Of a DNA stretch of 39,800 bases, positions 31,183-38,757 are shown in pieces. The stretch is from JAGOTP01 sp964415465 (GTDB taxonomy: Bacteria > Patescibacteriota > Patescibacteriia > 2-12-FULL-60-25), in the NCBI GenBank assembly GCA_964415465.1, contig CAYQAL010000006.1:1-39800 (forward strand), given 5' to 3'. The notes under the pieces were generated by a model. The model was not told the DNA's origin. It ran no database searches and was given only the letters and a program-made list of their open reading frames with translations. Made by a program: the position numbers and the translations under genes. Position 1 is the stretch's first letter, and the number at the start of each line of letters is the position of its first letter.

Positions 31183-31638
31183 TTATCCTTGCAAAATCTT
31201 CCAGGCGGCAATCGAAGTAGCAATAGTGACATTCAATGACTCCTTCATGCCCTGCTGTGGGATAAAAATGGGGGCGACACACTGCTCTAACAAAGAGGGT
31301 GGAATTCCTGTCGTTTCGGTGCCAAGTAACAGCGCCATCTCTTGAGGAGGCTGGAATTCAGCCACGTTGATCGCCTGAGGCGCTAGCTCAAGTGCATACA
31401 CGGGAACACCCTGCTCTTTCAAACGACTTAAAACCGACTCAATATCCGGGAAGGCTTCAAACGGAACGACTTTTTCCGCTCCCAAGGCTACTTTTGAAAT
31501 TTTGGCATCCGGTGGAACCGGCGTATATCCAGACAACCAAAGTTTCGTCACGCCTAACGAGTCCGCTGTACGGAAGAGAGACCCGATGTTTTCGCGAGAA
31601 CGAATATTGTGGGCTAAGAGATGAAGTTTCACGGACAT
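31183..31638 (-). CDS. TrmH/SpoU-family RNA 2'-O-methyltransferase
   Basis: A SPOUT-fold methyltransferase of 151 residues, starting at MSVKLHLLAHNIRS (31638). The three family motifs are present: motif 1 HNIRSRENIGSLFRTADSLGV with its conserved Asn and Arg, motif 2 MALLLGTETTGIPPSLLEQC, and motif 3 IPQQGMKESLNVTIATSIAAW, together forming the trefoil knot that binds S-adenosylmethionine. It lacks the N-terminal L30e-like substrate domain of RlmB, so the target (tRNA or rRNA) is open. It is divergent from the rlmD-like gene, with 69 bases between the starts. Confidence 0.93.
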   Translation of the reverse strand: MSVKLHLLAHNIRSRENIGSLFRTADSLGVTKLWLSGYTPVPPDAKISKVALGAEKVVPFEAFPDIESVLSRLKEQGVPVYALELAPQAINVAEFQPPQEMALLLGTETTGIPPSLLEQCVAPIFIPQQGMKESLNVTIATSIAAWKILQG

Positions 31639-31664
31639 GTACGAGAGAATACTGAACAAAACGT

Positions 31665-31678
31665 CGACTAGCTAGTCG
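31665..31678. promoter_or_regulatory. 14-base perfect palindrome between divergent methyltransferase genes
   Basis: CGACTAGCTAGTCG is self-complementary over its full length and lies in the shared 69-base intergenic region of the SpoU and RlmD-like genes. It may be an operator for both. Its placement is the only support. Confidence 0.3.
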
Positions 31679-31707
31679 GAACCGCCAATTTCCGCTAAGC
31701 TCCGGCC

Positions 31708-33057
31708 ATGAAATTCGGCGAACTCCTCCAAGGAACCGTAACACGCGTCGATGAAAAAGGCCGTGGCATCTTTGAATACACCATTCAAGATGGAACAACA
31801 CGTTCCGTAGCTGTCCCATTCACCGCCATCGGCGATACGGTTGAAGCCCGCTTTGCCAAGCGTGAAGGCGGCATGTGGTTCGCGAAACTTGAGCGCATTC
31901 TTCAAGCCTCAGCCGATCGTGTAGATGCACCCTGCCCTCACGCCGGCAAGTGTGGCGGCTGCTTATGGCAACACATGGCATATCCTGCCCAGCTCAACTT
32001 GAAGAAAGCCATGATCAATGCCGCCTTCAAAAACGCCGAACACGGAGAACAAGTGGAAGTCATTGAACCATCTCCCGATACCTTCTACTACCGCAACCGC
32101 ATGGATTATGCGTTTGGCTGGAAAGGCGAGCTCGGCCTCAAAGAACACGGCTCATGGAATCGCTATCTCGATCTCACAACTTGTCTCCTCCTCGACGAAG
32201 AAACGCCAACCATCTTGAACTTCTTTCACACGTTCCGTGAAACGTTTGGCCTGAAGCCATGGGATGCGAAAACGCATGAGGGCCTGCTTCGCTACGTCGT
32301 GATTCGCCTTGGGAAAGAGACCGGTGAACGTATGGTCATTCTCGTTGTGAAGGATGCGAAAGAAATCACCGAACCGATGCGCGAGTACTTGAAGCAAGGA
32401 CTACAAACACACGCCACGACGCTGCTGATTGGCGAAAACAGTCTCATCACCGATCTGTCGTACGCGCAGACATTTGAATGTCTGCTTGGCAACACGCACC
32501 TCACCGAAGAAGTAAACGGCGTTCGCTATGCTATTCATCCAAATTCCTTTTTTCAGACAAATACACGGATGGCGGCGAAGCTTCAGTCAACCGTCCTTGA
32601 TTGGATTCAACCAAAACCCGGAATGACAGTACTCGATCTGTATTGCGGCCTTGGGTTCTTTGGTATCGCTTGCGCGAAACGTGGCGCGACCGTCTTTGGT
32701 CATGAACTCGACGCCAACGCCATTGAGCTCGCTAAAGAGAACGCAACGCACAACGGCGTAAGCGAGCTCTGCACATTCACCGCTGGGCCCGCTGAGGATC
32801 AATCTTGGAAAACAATCGCCTGCGACACACTCATTCTCGATCCGCCGCGCGCCGGTCTCCACCCGAAAGCCCTCGAAGCCGTCATGGAAATGCGTCCAAA
32901 GAACATCGTCTACGTGTCGTGTAACTTCCATCGGTTAGTTCAGGATTTGAAAACACTGAAAACGGTTTACAAGCTCGAAGGGCTAAAAGCATTGGATCTC
33001 TTCCCACAAACCCCGCACGTGGAAACAGTTGTTCGTCTCAGCTTAAAGACCGAGTAG
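31708..33057 (+). CDS. rlmD: RlmD/RumA-type 23S rRNA (uracil-C5)-methyltransferase
   Basis: Forms 5-methyluridine in RNA using S-adenosylmethionine; RumA-type enzymes act on 23S rRNA, TrmA on tRNA. It has 449 residues with a TRAM/OB domain (1-65), then an iron-sulfur cluster site C76-x5-C82-G-G-C85 with a fourth Cys in LTTCLLLD near 157. The Rossmann methyltransferase domain has TVLDLYCGLGFFGIACA (motif I), LILDPPRAG (motif IV) and the catalytic YVSCNFHRLVQDL. ETVVRLS at the end carries the general-base Glu. RlmCD, acting at two positions, is an alternative specificity. A terminator at 33056-33079 overlaps its stop. Confidence 0.93.
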   Translation: MKFGELLQGTVTRVDEKGRGIFEYTIQDGTTRSVAVPFTAIGDTVEARFAKREGGMWFAKLERILQASADRVDAPCPHAGKCGGCLWQHMAYPAQLNLKKAMINAAFKNAEHGEQVEVIEPSPDTFYYRNRMDYAFGWKGELGLKEHGSWNRYLDLTTCLLLDEETPTILNFFHTFRETFGLKPWDAKTHEGLLRYVVIRLGKETGERMVILVVKDAKEITEPMREYLKQGLQTHATTLLIGENSLITDLSYAQTFECLLGNTHLTEEVNGVRYAIHPNSFFQTNTRMAAKLQSTVLDWIQPKPGMTVLDLYCGLGFFGIACAKRGATVFGHELDANAIELAKENATHNGVSELCTFTAGPAEDQSWKTIACDTLILDPPRAGLHPKALEAVMEMRPKNIVYVSCNFHRLVQDLKTLKTVYKLEGLKALDLFPQTPHVETVVRLSLKTE

Positions 33058-33079
33058 CGAGACAACAAACTCGCTTTTT
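33056..33079 (+). terminator. Intrinsic terminator of the rlmD-like gene
   Basis: AGCGAG (33056-33061) and CTCGCT (33070-33075) form a 6-bp stem with an 8-base loop followed by TTTT. It overlaps the stop codon and separates the gene from era. Confidence 0.6.
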
Positions 33080-33105
33080 GGCCAGTTTTAGACTAAACTC
33101 TTCTC

Positions 33106-33683
33106 ATGTCTTCAACTCCCCAAAAGTCCGGTTTCGTTGTATTGGCCGGCCGTTCGAACGTTGGTAAATCTACGCTGTTAAACGCGTTAATTGGCAGCAA
33201 AGTGGCCATCATGAGCCCAAAACCTCAGACTACCCGCCATCCGGTTCGTGGCATTTTGAACGATCCTCGTGGCCAAATCGTCTTCGTCGATACACCGGGT
33301 GTCTTTTTGGGTAAAAAGGATGCTGTTTCTAAGCGTCTTAACGAGTTTGTCAAAGAACAACTCGAAGGAATCGAAGCGATCATCTACGTCACCGATCCAA
33401 CGCGCGCGCTCGGTCCAGAAGAAGAGTTCATTCAAGAGCTCCTACGCCAAGCCAACATTCCGATCATTTTAGCCATCAATAAATCAGATTTACCCGCAGC
33501 TCGCCGTCCTTCGCTCGAGCTCATGCGCACAATCGACGTTGGCCAACGCGTAACCGTCGAATGCTCAGCCATGCGTGATACTGGCCTCAAAACCTTGGTG
33601 GATGAACTCTTCAAGCTCCTCCCTGAAGGGGAAGCGTACTATCCAGAATTCCAGCTCACCGACCTCGATCAAAAAACCTGGGT
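33106..33683 (+). CDS. era: GTPase Era, N-terminal part (cut by gap)
   Basis: Era is the essential GTPase that binds the 3' end of 16S rRNA during small-subunit assembly. The GTPase domain is essentially complete: GRSNVGKST (G1), KPQTTRHPV (G2 region), DTPG (G3), NKSD (G4) and SAM (G5). It ends at TDLDQKTWV at the gap. The C-terminal KH RNA-binding domain (about 100 residues) is missing. The apparent open frame that continues after the gap into a peroxiredoxin is an artefact. No Shine-Dalgarno precedes the ATG; a TAAACT six bases upstream could be a -10 for a leaderless transcript. Confidence 0.93.
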
Positions 33684-33783
33684 NNNNNNNNNNNNNNNNN
33701 NNNNNNNNNNNNNNNNNNNNNNNNNNNNNNNNNNNNNNNNNNNNNNNNNNNNNNNNNNNNNNNNNNNNNNNNNNNNNNNNNNN
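33684..33783. other. Scaffold gap of 100 N between era and bcp
   Basis: Exactly 100 N. It hides the Era KH domain, any intergenic region and the N-terminus of the peroxiredoxin, so the true distance is several hundred bases or more and may include whole genes. The frame is open through the N run, which falsely joins the two genes. Confidence 0.97.
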
Positions 33784-34209
33784 GAGTTTTCTCTCGCTGA
33801 TCAACAAGGTAAAACGTGGATCCTGAAAGAGGTTCTCACCTCTGGACCCGCCTTCTTGGTGTTCTACCCCGGAGATCTTACCCCCGGTTGTACCGTCCAA
33901 CTCTGCACAATCCGCGATGAGTGGAGCACCTTCCAAAAAGCAGGCGTGCATATTTTTGGGGTAAATCCGGGCAGTCAAAAGGGTCACAAGCTCTTTGCCT
34001 CGCTCTATCATCTCCCCTTTCCGCTCCTCATCGACGAAGACAAGGCCGTTGGCAAAGCCTACGGCATCATCACCAAAAAGCTTGGCCTTGAGTTCGTAAA
34101 ACGGACGGTCATCGGCATCGACAAACACGGGATCATTCGCTATATCAAAGAAGGGATGCCGAAGCCCGCGGAGCTCCTAAAAGAAGCGGCCAAATGGGAA
34201 AAACAGTAG
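33784..34209 (+). CDS. bcp: Peroxiredoxin of the Bcp/PrxQ type (5' end in gap)
   Basis: A thiol peroxidase that reduces hydrogen peroxide and alkyl hydroperoxides. The visible 141 residues begin at EFSLADQQGKTW, which is about residue 15 of a typical Bcp, so only a short N-terminal segment is lost. Peroxidatic and resolving cysteines are both present in the family spacing: TPGC-TVQL-C (GDLTPGCTVQLCTIRDEW). FGVNPGSQKGHKLFASLYHLPFPLLIDED and the RTVIGIDKHGIIRYIKEG strand are typical. It is followed by SOD after 27 bases and by AhpC, forming an oxidative-stress block. Electron donors may be a thioredoxin or the glutaredoxin at 35503. Confidence 0.92.
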   Translation, partial: EFSLADQQGKTWILKEVLTSGPAFLVFYPGDLTPGCTVQLCTIRDEWSTFQKAGVHIFGVNPGSQKGHKLFASLYHLPFPLLIDEDKAVGKAYGIITKKLGLEFVKRTVIGIDKHGIIRYIKEGMPKPAELLKEAAKWEKQ

Positions 34210-34236
34210 CCTCTTTATTCATTCCTCTTTATCTTT

Positions 34237-34848
34237 ATGCCAAACGAAGTGAAACCTCTTAGCTATAGTGCGCTTGATGGAATTTCCGAGAAAACTCTGA
34301 CGGTCCACCACGATAAACTCTACGCCGGCTACGTCGCCAAAGCCAAAGAGATTGGCGAAAAGCTGAGCGTTTTGTCACATGGTGGAGATGTCTCAACCGC
34401 GAATCAAAGCTACTCAGAGCTCCGTGCTCTCAAAGACGGTGAAACATTCGCCGTGAACGGCATCTACTTGCATGAATGGTACTTCGATACTTTGGGTGGA
34501 AATGGTCAGCCAGCCGGTCCGCTTGTTGAAAAGATCACGGAACAGTACGGCTCGCTCGAGAACTTCACGAACTACTTCTCCGCGAATGGCATGGCTGCGC
34601 GTGGCTGGGTGGTCTTGTGTTGGGACTTCCAGCAACAAGCGCTCCGTATCTACAACGCTGATGCACACAACCAGGGCGGCGTCTGGGGCTGCATGCCAGT
34701 TCTCGTACTCGACGTGTACGAGCACGCCTACTTCATTGACTTCGGCTCCGATCGCAAAGCGTACATCGCTCAGTGGTGGAAGAACCTCAATTGGGACAAA
34801 GCCAACGAGCTCTACGCCAAGGCGGTTGCCATGTCGAAGGCCGCGTAA
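34237..34848 (+). CDS. Fe/Mn superoxide dismutase
   Basis: Disproportionates superoxide to hydrogen peroxide, which the flanking peroxiredoxins can remove. It has 203 residues. The four metal ligands are in place: H24 (LTVHHDKLYAGYV), H79 (NGIYLHEWYFDTLGG), D159 and H163 (VLDVYEHAYFIDFGS). The second ligand region is YLHEWYFD instead of the usual NHxFYW, marking a divergent subgroup. The Gln or Gly that helps decide metal choice is not clear to me, so Fe versus Mn is left open. No signal peptide, so it is cytoplasmic. It lies 27 bases after bcp and 24 before ahpC. Confidence 0.93.
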   Translation: MPNEVKPLSYSALDGISEKTLTVHHDKLYAGYVAKAKEIGEKLSVLSHGGDVSTANQSYSELRALKDGETFAVNGIYLHEWYFDTLGGNGQPAGPLVEKITEQYGSLENFTNYFSANGMAARGWVVLCWDFQQQALRIYNADAHNQGGVWGCMPVLVLDVYEHAYFIDFGSDRKAYIAQWWKNLNWDKANELYAKAVAMSKAA

Positions 34849-34872
34849 TTCTTTCTATCTTATTTATCACCT

Positions 34873-35403
34873 ATGATCCGAGTTGATACCAAGGCACCTG
34901 ACTTCTCCAATATCAAAGCCTACCAGGCCGGCAAAAGCGATTTCACCAAGGTCAGTTTGTCCGATTACAAAGGCAAATGGCTGGTATTCTTCTTCTACCC
35001 ACGTGATTTTACTTTCATCTGCCCAACGGAATTAAAGGGCTTCTCGCAGCATGAAGAAGAGTTCAAGAAGTTGAACTGCGAAGTACTGTCTGCTTCGACC
35101 GACTCCGAATGGAGCCACAAAGCCTGGTTCGAACGCGATCTCCCAGATGTGAAGTACCCAATTCTCGCCGATACCACCCACAGCGTGTCTCGCGACTACC
35201 AAGTCTTCAACGAAACGGATGGTCTCGCCGAACGCGGTCTATTCATCATCGACCCAGAAGGGGTGATCAAATACTCGTTGATTAGCTCTGGTTCCGTTGG
35301 TCGATCCGTGAAAGAAGTCTTACGCGTTGTGCAAGCGCTTCAGAGCGGAGATCTGTGTCCAGTAGAGTGGACACCGGGAGCGAAAACCTTAGGAAAAGCG
35401 TAG
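34873..35403 (+). CDS. ahpC: AhpC/Prx1-type peroxiredoxin
   Basis: A typical 2-Cys peroxiredoxin of 176 residues. The peroxidatic Cys is C50 in DFTFICPTELKGFS and the resolving Cys is C162 in SGDLCPVEWTPGAKTLG. The GGLG and YF motifs of redox-sensitive eukaryotic forms are absent, so it should be robust to overoxidation. No AhpF reductase is adjacent; reduction must come from thioredoxin or the nearby glutaredoxin. It is the last gene of the bcp-sod-ahpC block and is followed by a bidirectional terminator. Confidence 0.95.
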   Translation: MIRVDTKAPDFSNIKAYQAGKSDFTKVSLSDYKGKWLVFFFYPRDFTFICPTELKGFSQHEEEFKKLNCEVLSASTDSEWSHKAWFERDLPDVKYPILADTTHSVSRDYQVFNETDGLAERGLFIIDPEGVIKYSLISSGSVGRSVKEVLRVVQALQSGDLCPVEWTPGAKTLGKA

Positions 35404-35450
35404 AGACTACTGGGACGAAGATGCTACAAAGCGTCTCCCCTACGAGATTC

Positions 35451-35481
35451 AAAAACACCCAACAATATATTGGGTGTTTTT
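35451..35481. terminator. Bidirectional Rho-independent terminator
   Basis: AAAAACACCCAA (35451-35462) and TTGGGTGTTTTT (35470-35481) form a perfect 12-bp stem with a 7-base loop. It ends ahpC on the plus strand and the glutaredoxin operon on the minus strand. Confidence 0.95.
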
Positions 35482-35502
35482 GCTCTCTTGCGTATAAGCT
35501 TC

Positions 35503-35784
35503 TTACGCCGCCATCGCCATTGGCTGACTGGAATGCCCCGCCTTCTTCTTCAAACGTGCGTTGATCGTTTCTTCCAGCGCTGCCTTGTTCCAACCAACGA
35601 TGATTTTGCCGTCGATGTCGACGACTGGCACACCCATCTGACCGGACAACTTCACCATCTCCTGAACAGACTTGTGATCAGACGTCACATCAATCTCTTC
35701 GAAGGAAAGCTGCTTCTCTTTCAAAAAATCTTTGACCAGACGGCAGTACGGGCACGTTGGGGTGGTATAAAGACGAATCGTCAT
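35503..35784 (-). CDS. Glutaredoxin / NrdH-like thiol reductase
   Basis: A 93-residue thioredoxin-fold protein. The start is MTIRLYTTPTCPYC (35784); the upstream frame to 35943 is not protein-like. The active site is C11-P-Y-C14 and the cis-Pro loop is QMGVPVVDIDGKIIVGW, as in NrdH/YruB-type glutaredoxins. It may reduce the convergent AhpC and Bcp or ribonucleotide reductase. It is the last gene of the minus-strand run, 49 bases after the leucyl aminopeptidase stop. Confidence 0.9.
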   Translation of the reverse strand: MTIRLYTTPTCPYCRLVKDFLKEKQLSFEEIDVTSDHKSVQEMVKLSGQMGVPVVDIDGKIIVGWNKAALEETINARLKKKAGHSSQPMAMAA

Positions 35785-35833
35785 AAAAGGACAAGCGATA
35801 AGGGCTTGGCCCCAGTATACCACACGCAAACGG

Positions 35834-37351
35834 CTATCGATTCTGGGACTGTAGATATCTTGCCAAGGTCCGTACACCCCAACCCGTTCCGCCCTGCGGC
35901 ATATCCGGCCGTGTATCACGTTCCATGAAGGCAGGACCAGCAATATCTAAGTGCGCCCAAGCTATGTTCTCTGGCACAAACGCCTGCAAGAACAAGGCCG
36001 CCGTCATAGAACCGGCTGCTCTGCCGGCGATGTTTTTAAGATCTGCGACCTTGGATTTCAGGAGTTGCTGGTAGGGTTGATACAGTGGCAAACGACATAT
36101 AACCTCTCCTACTTCTTCGCTAGCGCGTTGGAGACCTTGCGCTAACCGATCTTCATTCGCGAAGAGTGCCGTAATCTCTTCCCCCACCGCAATGACCGCC
36201 GCCCCGGTAAGTGTGGCTAGATCGATAATCTCATCTGGCTGTACGTACTCCGCCGCATACGCGATCGCATCAGCCAATGTCAGACGTCCTTCGGCATCCA
36301 TATTCAAAACTTCGATCGTCTTGCCACTCATCGCTTTCACCACGTCACCCGGACGATAGGCGGTACCAGATGGCATGTTTTCGACGGCAATAAAGACGCC
36401 GTGTACCTCCACTTGCGGCGCCAGTTCTGGCAGAGCTTGAAAGAGACCGATCACCGCGGCTGCCCCTGCCATATCACACTTCATCGTCATCATTCCATCT
36501 GCCGTTTTGATCGATAACCCACCCGAATCAAAGGTCACCGCTTTTCCAATCACACAAATCTTTTTTTTCACCTTTGTTTTTGGTTGATACTTCAAATGCA
36601 CGAGCTGTGGTTCAAGTGCCGAACCTCGCGCAACCGCGAGAGCCGCGCCCATCCCCATCTGTTCCATCTCTCCACGATCAAGCACCTCGACCGACAACCG
36701 CGCATCGCGCGCTACAACTCGCCGCGCCGCCTCCGCCATATCAGCCGGTGTCATATCCGAAGACGGCGTATTTACGAGATCGCGTGCCAGATGCACGCCT
36801 AAGACAATTGCTTCGGCCTGAGCAAACGCGCCTCGTGCCGCGCGTTCTTCCGGAGCAGAAATTCCGGCAAAGCACAGATCGGCAACGTGGGACTTCTCGT
36901 GTTTCGCCGGTTCAGGGCGATACGTGTGAAACCGATAGCCCGCCAACCAGGCCCCTTCGGCGGCTGCCCCCATCATGCGCGCAAACGTTTCACCTCGCGG
37001 ACGACGCACCCCAATCTCAGCGACCACCAGCGATTCAAACTGAGACTGGTCAATAGTCCTTACCACATGGGCATAGGCTTCACGCCAGCCATCGACAGTG
37101 AGTGACCCCTCCCCAACCCCAACGCACAACAGAGCCTTATAAGATAGCCCGGATGCAAGAAGTGGGAGAAGAATCTTTTGCCCTTTCTTCCCCTCAAATC
37201 CACGCTGATCTACATAACCAGTAAGCCCCAGACCAAACTGCTTTTCAAACGGCGCCAGAACCTTTGAGACTCCTTCGCTACTGCTCAAAAAGACAACCAA
37301 GACATCGGCTTCGAGCTTGGACCAAGAGAGACGTGAAGTGCGGATGCGCAT
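35834..37351 (-). CDS. pepA: Leucyl aminopeptidase (M17, PepA)
   Basis: A dizinc aminopeptidase that removes N-terminal residues in peptide turnover. The start at MRIRTSRLSW (37351) gives 505 residues, typical of PepA; GGAGGTG lies immediately before it, and an in-frame GTG at 37366 is a weaker option. The C-terminal catalytic domain has the M17 signatures: GKAVTFDSGGLSIKTADGM with the metal-ligand Lys and Asp, CDMAGAAAVIG, NMDAEGRLTLADA (the NTDAEGRL box with Met for Thr), and TLTGAAVIAVG. The N-terminal macro-like domain is divergent, as usual. It starts 11 bases after the HAD gene stop. Peptide scavenging fits a host-dependent or epibiotic lifestyle. Confidence 0.95.
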   Translation of the reverse strand: MRIRTSRLSWSKLEADVLVVFLSSSEGVSKVLAPFEKQFGLGLTGYVDQRGFEGKKGQKILLPLLASGLSYKALLCVGVGEGSLTVDGWREAYAHVVRTIDQSQFESLVVAEIGVRRPRGETFARMMGAAAEGAWLAGYRFHTYRPEPAKHEKSHVADLCFAGISAPEERAARGAFAQAEAIVLGVHLARDLVNTPSSDMTPADMAEAARRVVARDARLSVEVLDRGEMEQMGMGAALAVARGSALEPQLVHLKYQPKTKVKKKICVIGKAVTFDSGGLSIKTADGMMTMKCDMAGAAAVIGLFQALPELAPQVEVHGVFIAVENMPSGTAYRPGDVVKAMSGKTIEVLNMDAEGRLTLADAIAYAAEYVQPDEIIDLATLTGAAVIAVGEEITALFANEDRLAQGLQRASEEVGEVICRLPLYQPYQQLLKSKVADLKNIAGRAAGSMTAALFLQAFVPENIAWAHLDIAGPAFMERDTRPDMPQGGTGWGVRTLARYLQSQNR

Positions 37352-37362
37352 ACACCTCCATC

Positions 37363-38205
37363 TCACCCGGCCGGAGGTATTTGATCAAGAGCTCGTAACC
37401 GCTTGGTGAGGGGTTCAGCGACATCCTTAGGAAATAGATTCATCCAAGGAATCTCGTGAAAGAGGAACGCGTTCCCATGCGTACCCAGTGTTTCCGGATT
37501 CGTCCGATAGGCAGCGATCACGTTTTTCCGTTCCCAAACGACTGGCATACCTGTTTGACGTGCTTTCAAATGAAGCGTCTGCTCCGGATTAAACGCAATC
37601 GGATGCTCGACTTGTTTCAGTACAGGCCAATCATTCAACGTATCACCCAACGCAATCGATCCATCACGCAGCGCACCCTGCTTCAACACATCTCTCACGA
37701 GTTCCGCTTTTGCCTCTTCAATCCGCTTCGCCTTGGATTGGTCACGCGTGTACACCCGGCGCTGATCCGTTACGTACTGCGTTCCATGCCATTGATCGAA
37801 CTTCCATTCACGACACAGCTCCTGAACAATCGGCTGCGGGGATCCACCAAACGCGACTAAACGATACCCTTGCTCTTTAAGCACAGCGAGTAATTCACGC
37901 GTAAAAATGTAGACGCGGGCTTTTTGCTTGCGGAGAACCTGATGAACGGCGAGCGTGAGTTCACTATCCGACAGCCCCATGATCGCCCTCGATTCCCATT
38001 CATGAATGAACTGTGAGAGATAGACATCATCGTTCAATGACTGCTCCTGCCAGGTTTTGCGATGCGCTTGAGATTCGAAAAAGTTTGCCGGCAGACCCTG
38101 CTGGAACTTCATCAGCTGCTCAATCAAATCAATATAAAATGACCAACGATAGAACGTTCCATCGAGATCAATAAAAGCAATGCGTGGAGAGAGATCAAGT
38201 GGCAT
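37363..38205 (-). CDS. HAD-superfamily phosphatase, SerB-like (HAD-IB)
   Basis: A 280-residue HAD hydrolase. Motif I is F-I-D13-L-D15-G-T, motif II is around VAFGGSPQPIV and motif III/IV is SIALGDTLNDWPVLK, with the conserved basic residues between them. A helical cap lies between motif I and II (about 20-100). AFNPEQTLHLKA after motif IV is typical of the SerB/HAD-IB branch, which includes phosphoserine phosphatase and phosphatidylglycerophosphatase. The substrate is not predictable. Its start codon overlaps the VKOR stop (TAATG), so it is coupled to VKOR. The last ~60 residues extend past the HAD core without a recognised domain. Confidence 0.88.
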   Translation of the reverse strand: MPLDLSPRIAFIDLDGTFYRWSFYIDLIEQLMKFQQGLPANFFESQAHRKTWQEQSLNDDVYLSQFIHEWESRAIMGLSDSELTLAVHQVLRKQKARVYIFTRELLAVLKEQGYRLVAFGGSPQPIVQELCREWKFDQWHGTQYVTDQRRVYTRDQSKAKRIEEAKAELVRDVLKQGALRDGSIALGDTLNDWPVLKQVEHPIAFNPEQTLHLKARQTGMPVVWERKNVIAAYRTNPETLGTHGNAFLFHEIPWMNLFPKDVAEPLTKRLRALDQIPPAG

Positions 38206-38744
38206 TAACGCAGTAACAACCAGAGACCAGCCAGGAATAGAACACTCAACACTCCGAGGACACTCAACGTCAGTCGCAGCTCAGCTGATCGCGTCTCTCC
38301 CTCATCTTGAATGGGACGATCGAAGAAAACGGCTACACCTACACCAATCGCCGCTACAGCAGACAAGAGACACCACAAACAGAAAGCGCCGAGCTCGCGC
38401 CATTGAACGAAGAATAGGAACACCGATTCCACGACACCAATGACCGCCAAGACCTGCATCAAGCGCCAAAGCGGTTTCTGATGAGAACGAAGTGCCAGAC
38501 GAACCAGAAGTAACAACAAAATCGCCGCGTAGAAGACGACACCGAGCAGTGGACGCGGAACGGTTCCAAAGACATACGCCCATTTAGACAGACGAACGAT
38601 TTCACAGCCGCTCGAACTTCCACAGACAACCGGTCGATGGGCAACGTAAGCGTAGAGCAAATAGCTAGACGCGAACAGCCCCAAAAAGGCCGATTTCAAC
38701 GCCCCGATTCGGGCAAGTGTCGGAAGAGAAAAACGAGAGATCAT
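38205..38744 (-). CDS. VKOR-family thiol-quinone oxidoreductase
   Basis: A vitamin-K-epoxide-reductase-like membrane protein of 179 residues, starting at MISRFSLPTL (38744). It has four to five membrane helices. The essential cysteine pairs are visible: loop pair C41/C47 (VVCGSSSGCEIV) and active-site C122-L-W-C125 (GAFCLWCLL). RLSKWAYVFGTVPRPLLGVVFY matches the VKOR loop and second helix. It passes electrons from reduced DsbA-like proteins to a quinone, replacing DsbB. Unlike many bacterial VKORs it has no fused thioredoxin domain; the partners are probably the DsbA-like proteins at 8631-10127. A hydrophobic helix at the C-terminus is typical of the unfused form. It lies 13 bases after the O-antigen-ligase-like gene. 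Confidence 0.92.
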   Translation of the reverse strand: MISRFSLPTLARIGALKSAFLGLFASSYLLYAYVAHRPVVCGSSSGCEIVRLSKWAYVFGTVPRPLLGVVFYAAILLLLLVRLALRSHQKPLWRLMQVLAVIGVVESVFLFFVQWRELGAFCLWCLLSAVAAIGVGVAVFFDRPIQDEGETRSAELRLTLSVLGVLSVLFLAGLWLLLR

Positions 38745-38757
38745 ACCGATACTCAGA

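Noticed and set aside
33106..34209. A genuine Era-peroxiredoxin fusion protein
   Set aside because: The join lies wholly in a 100-N gap, the Era KH domain is missing and the Bcp N-terminus is cut. A fusion is not supported by any read-through base.
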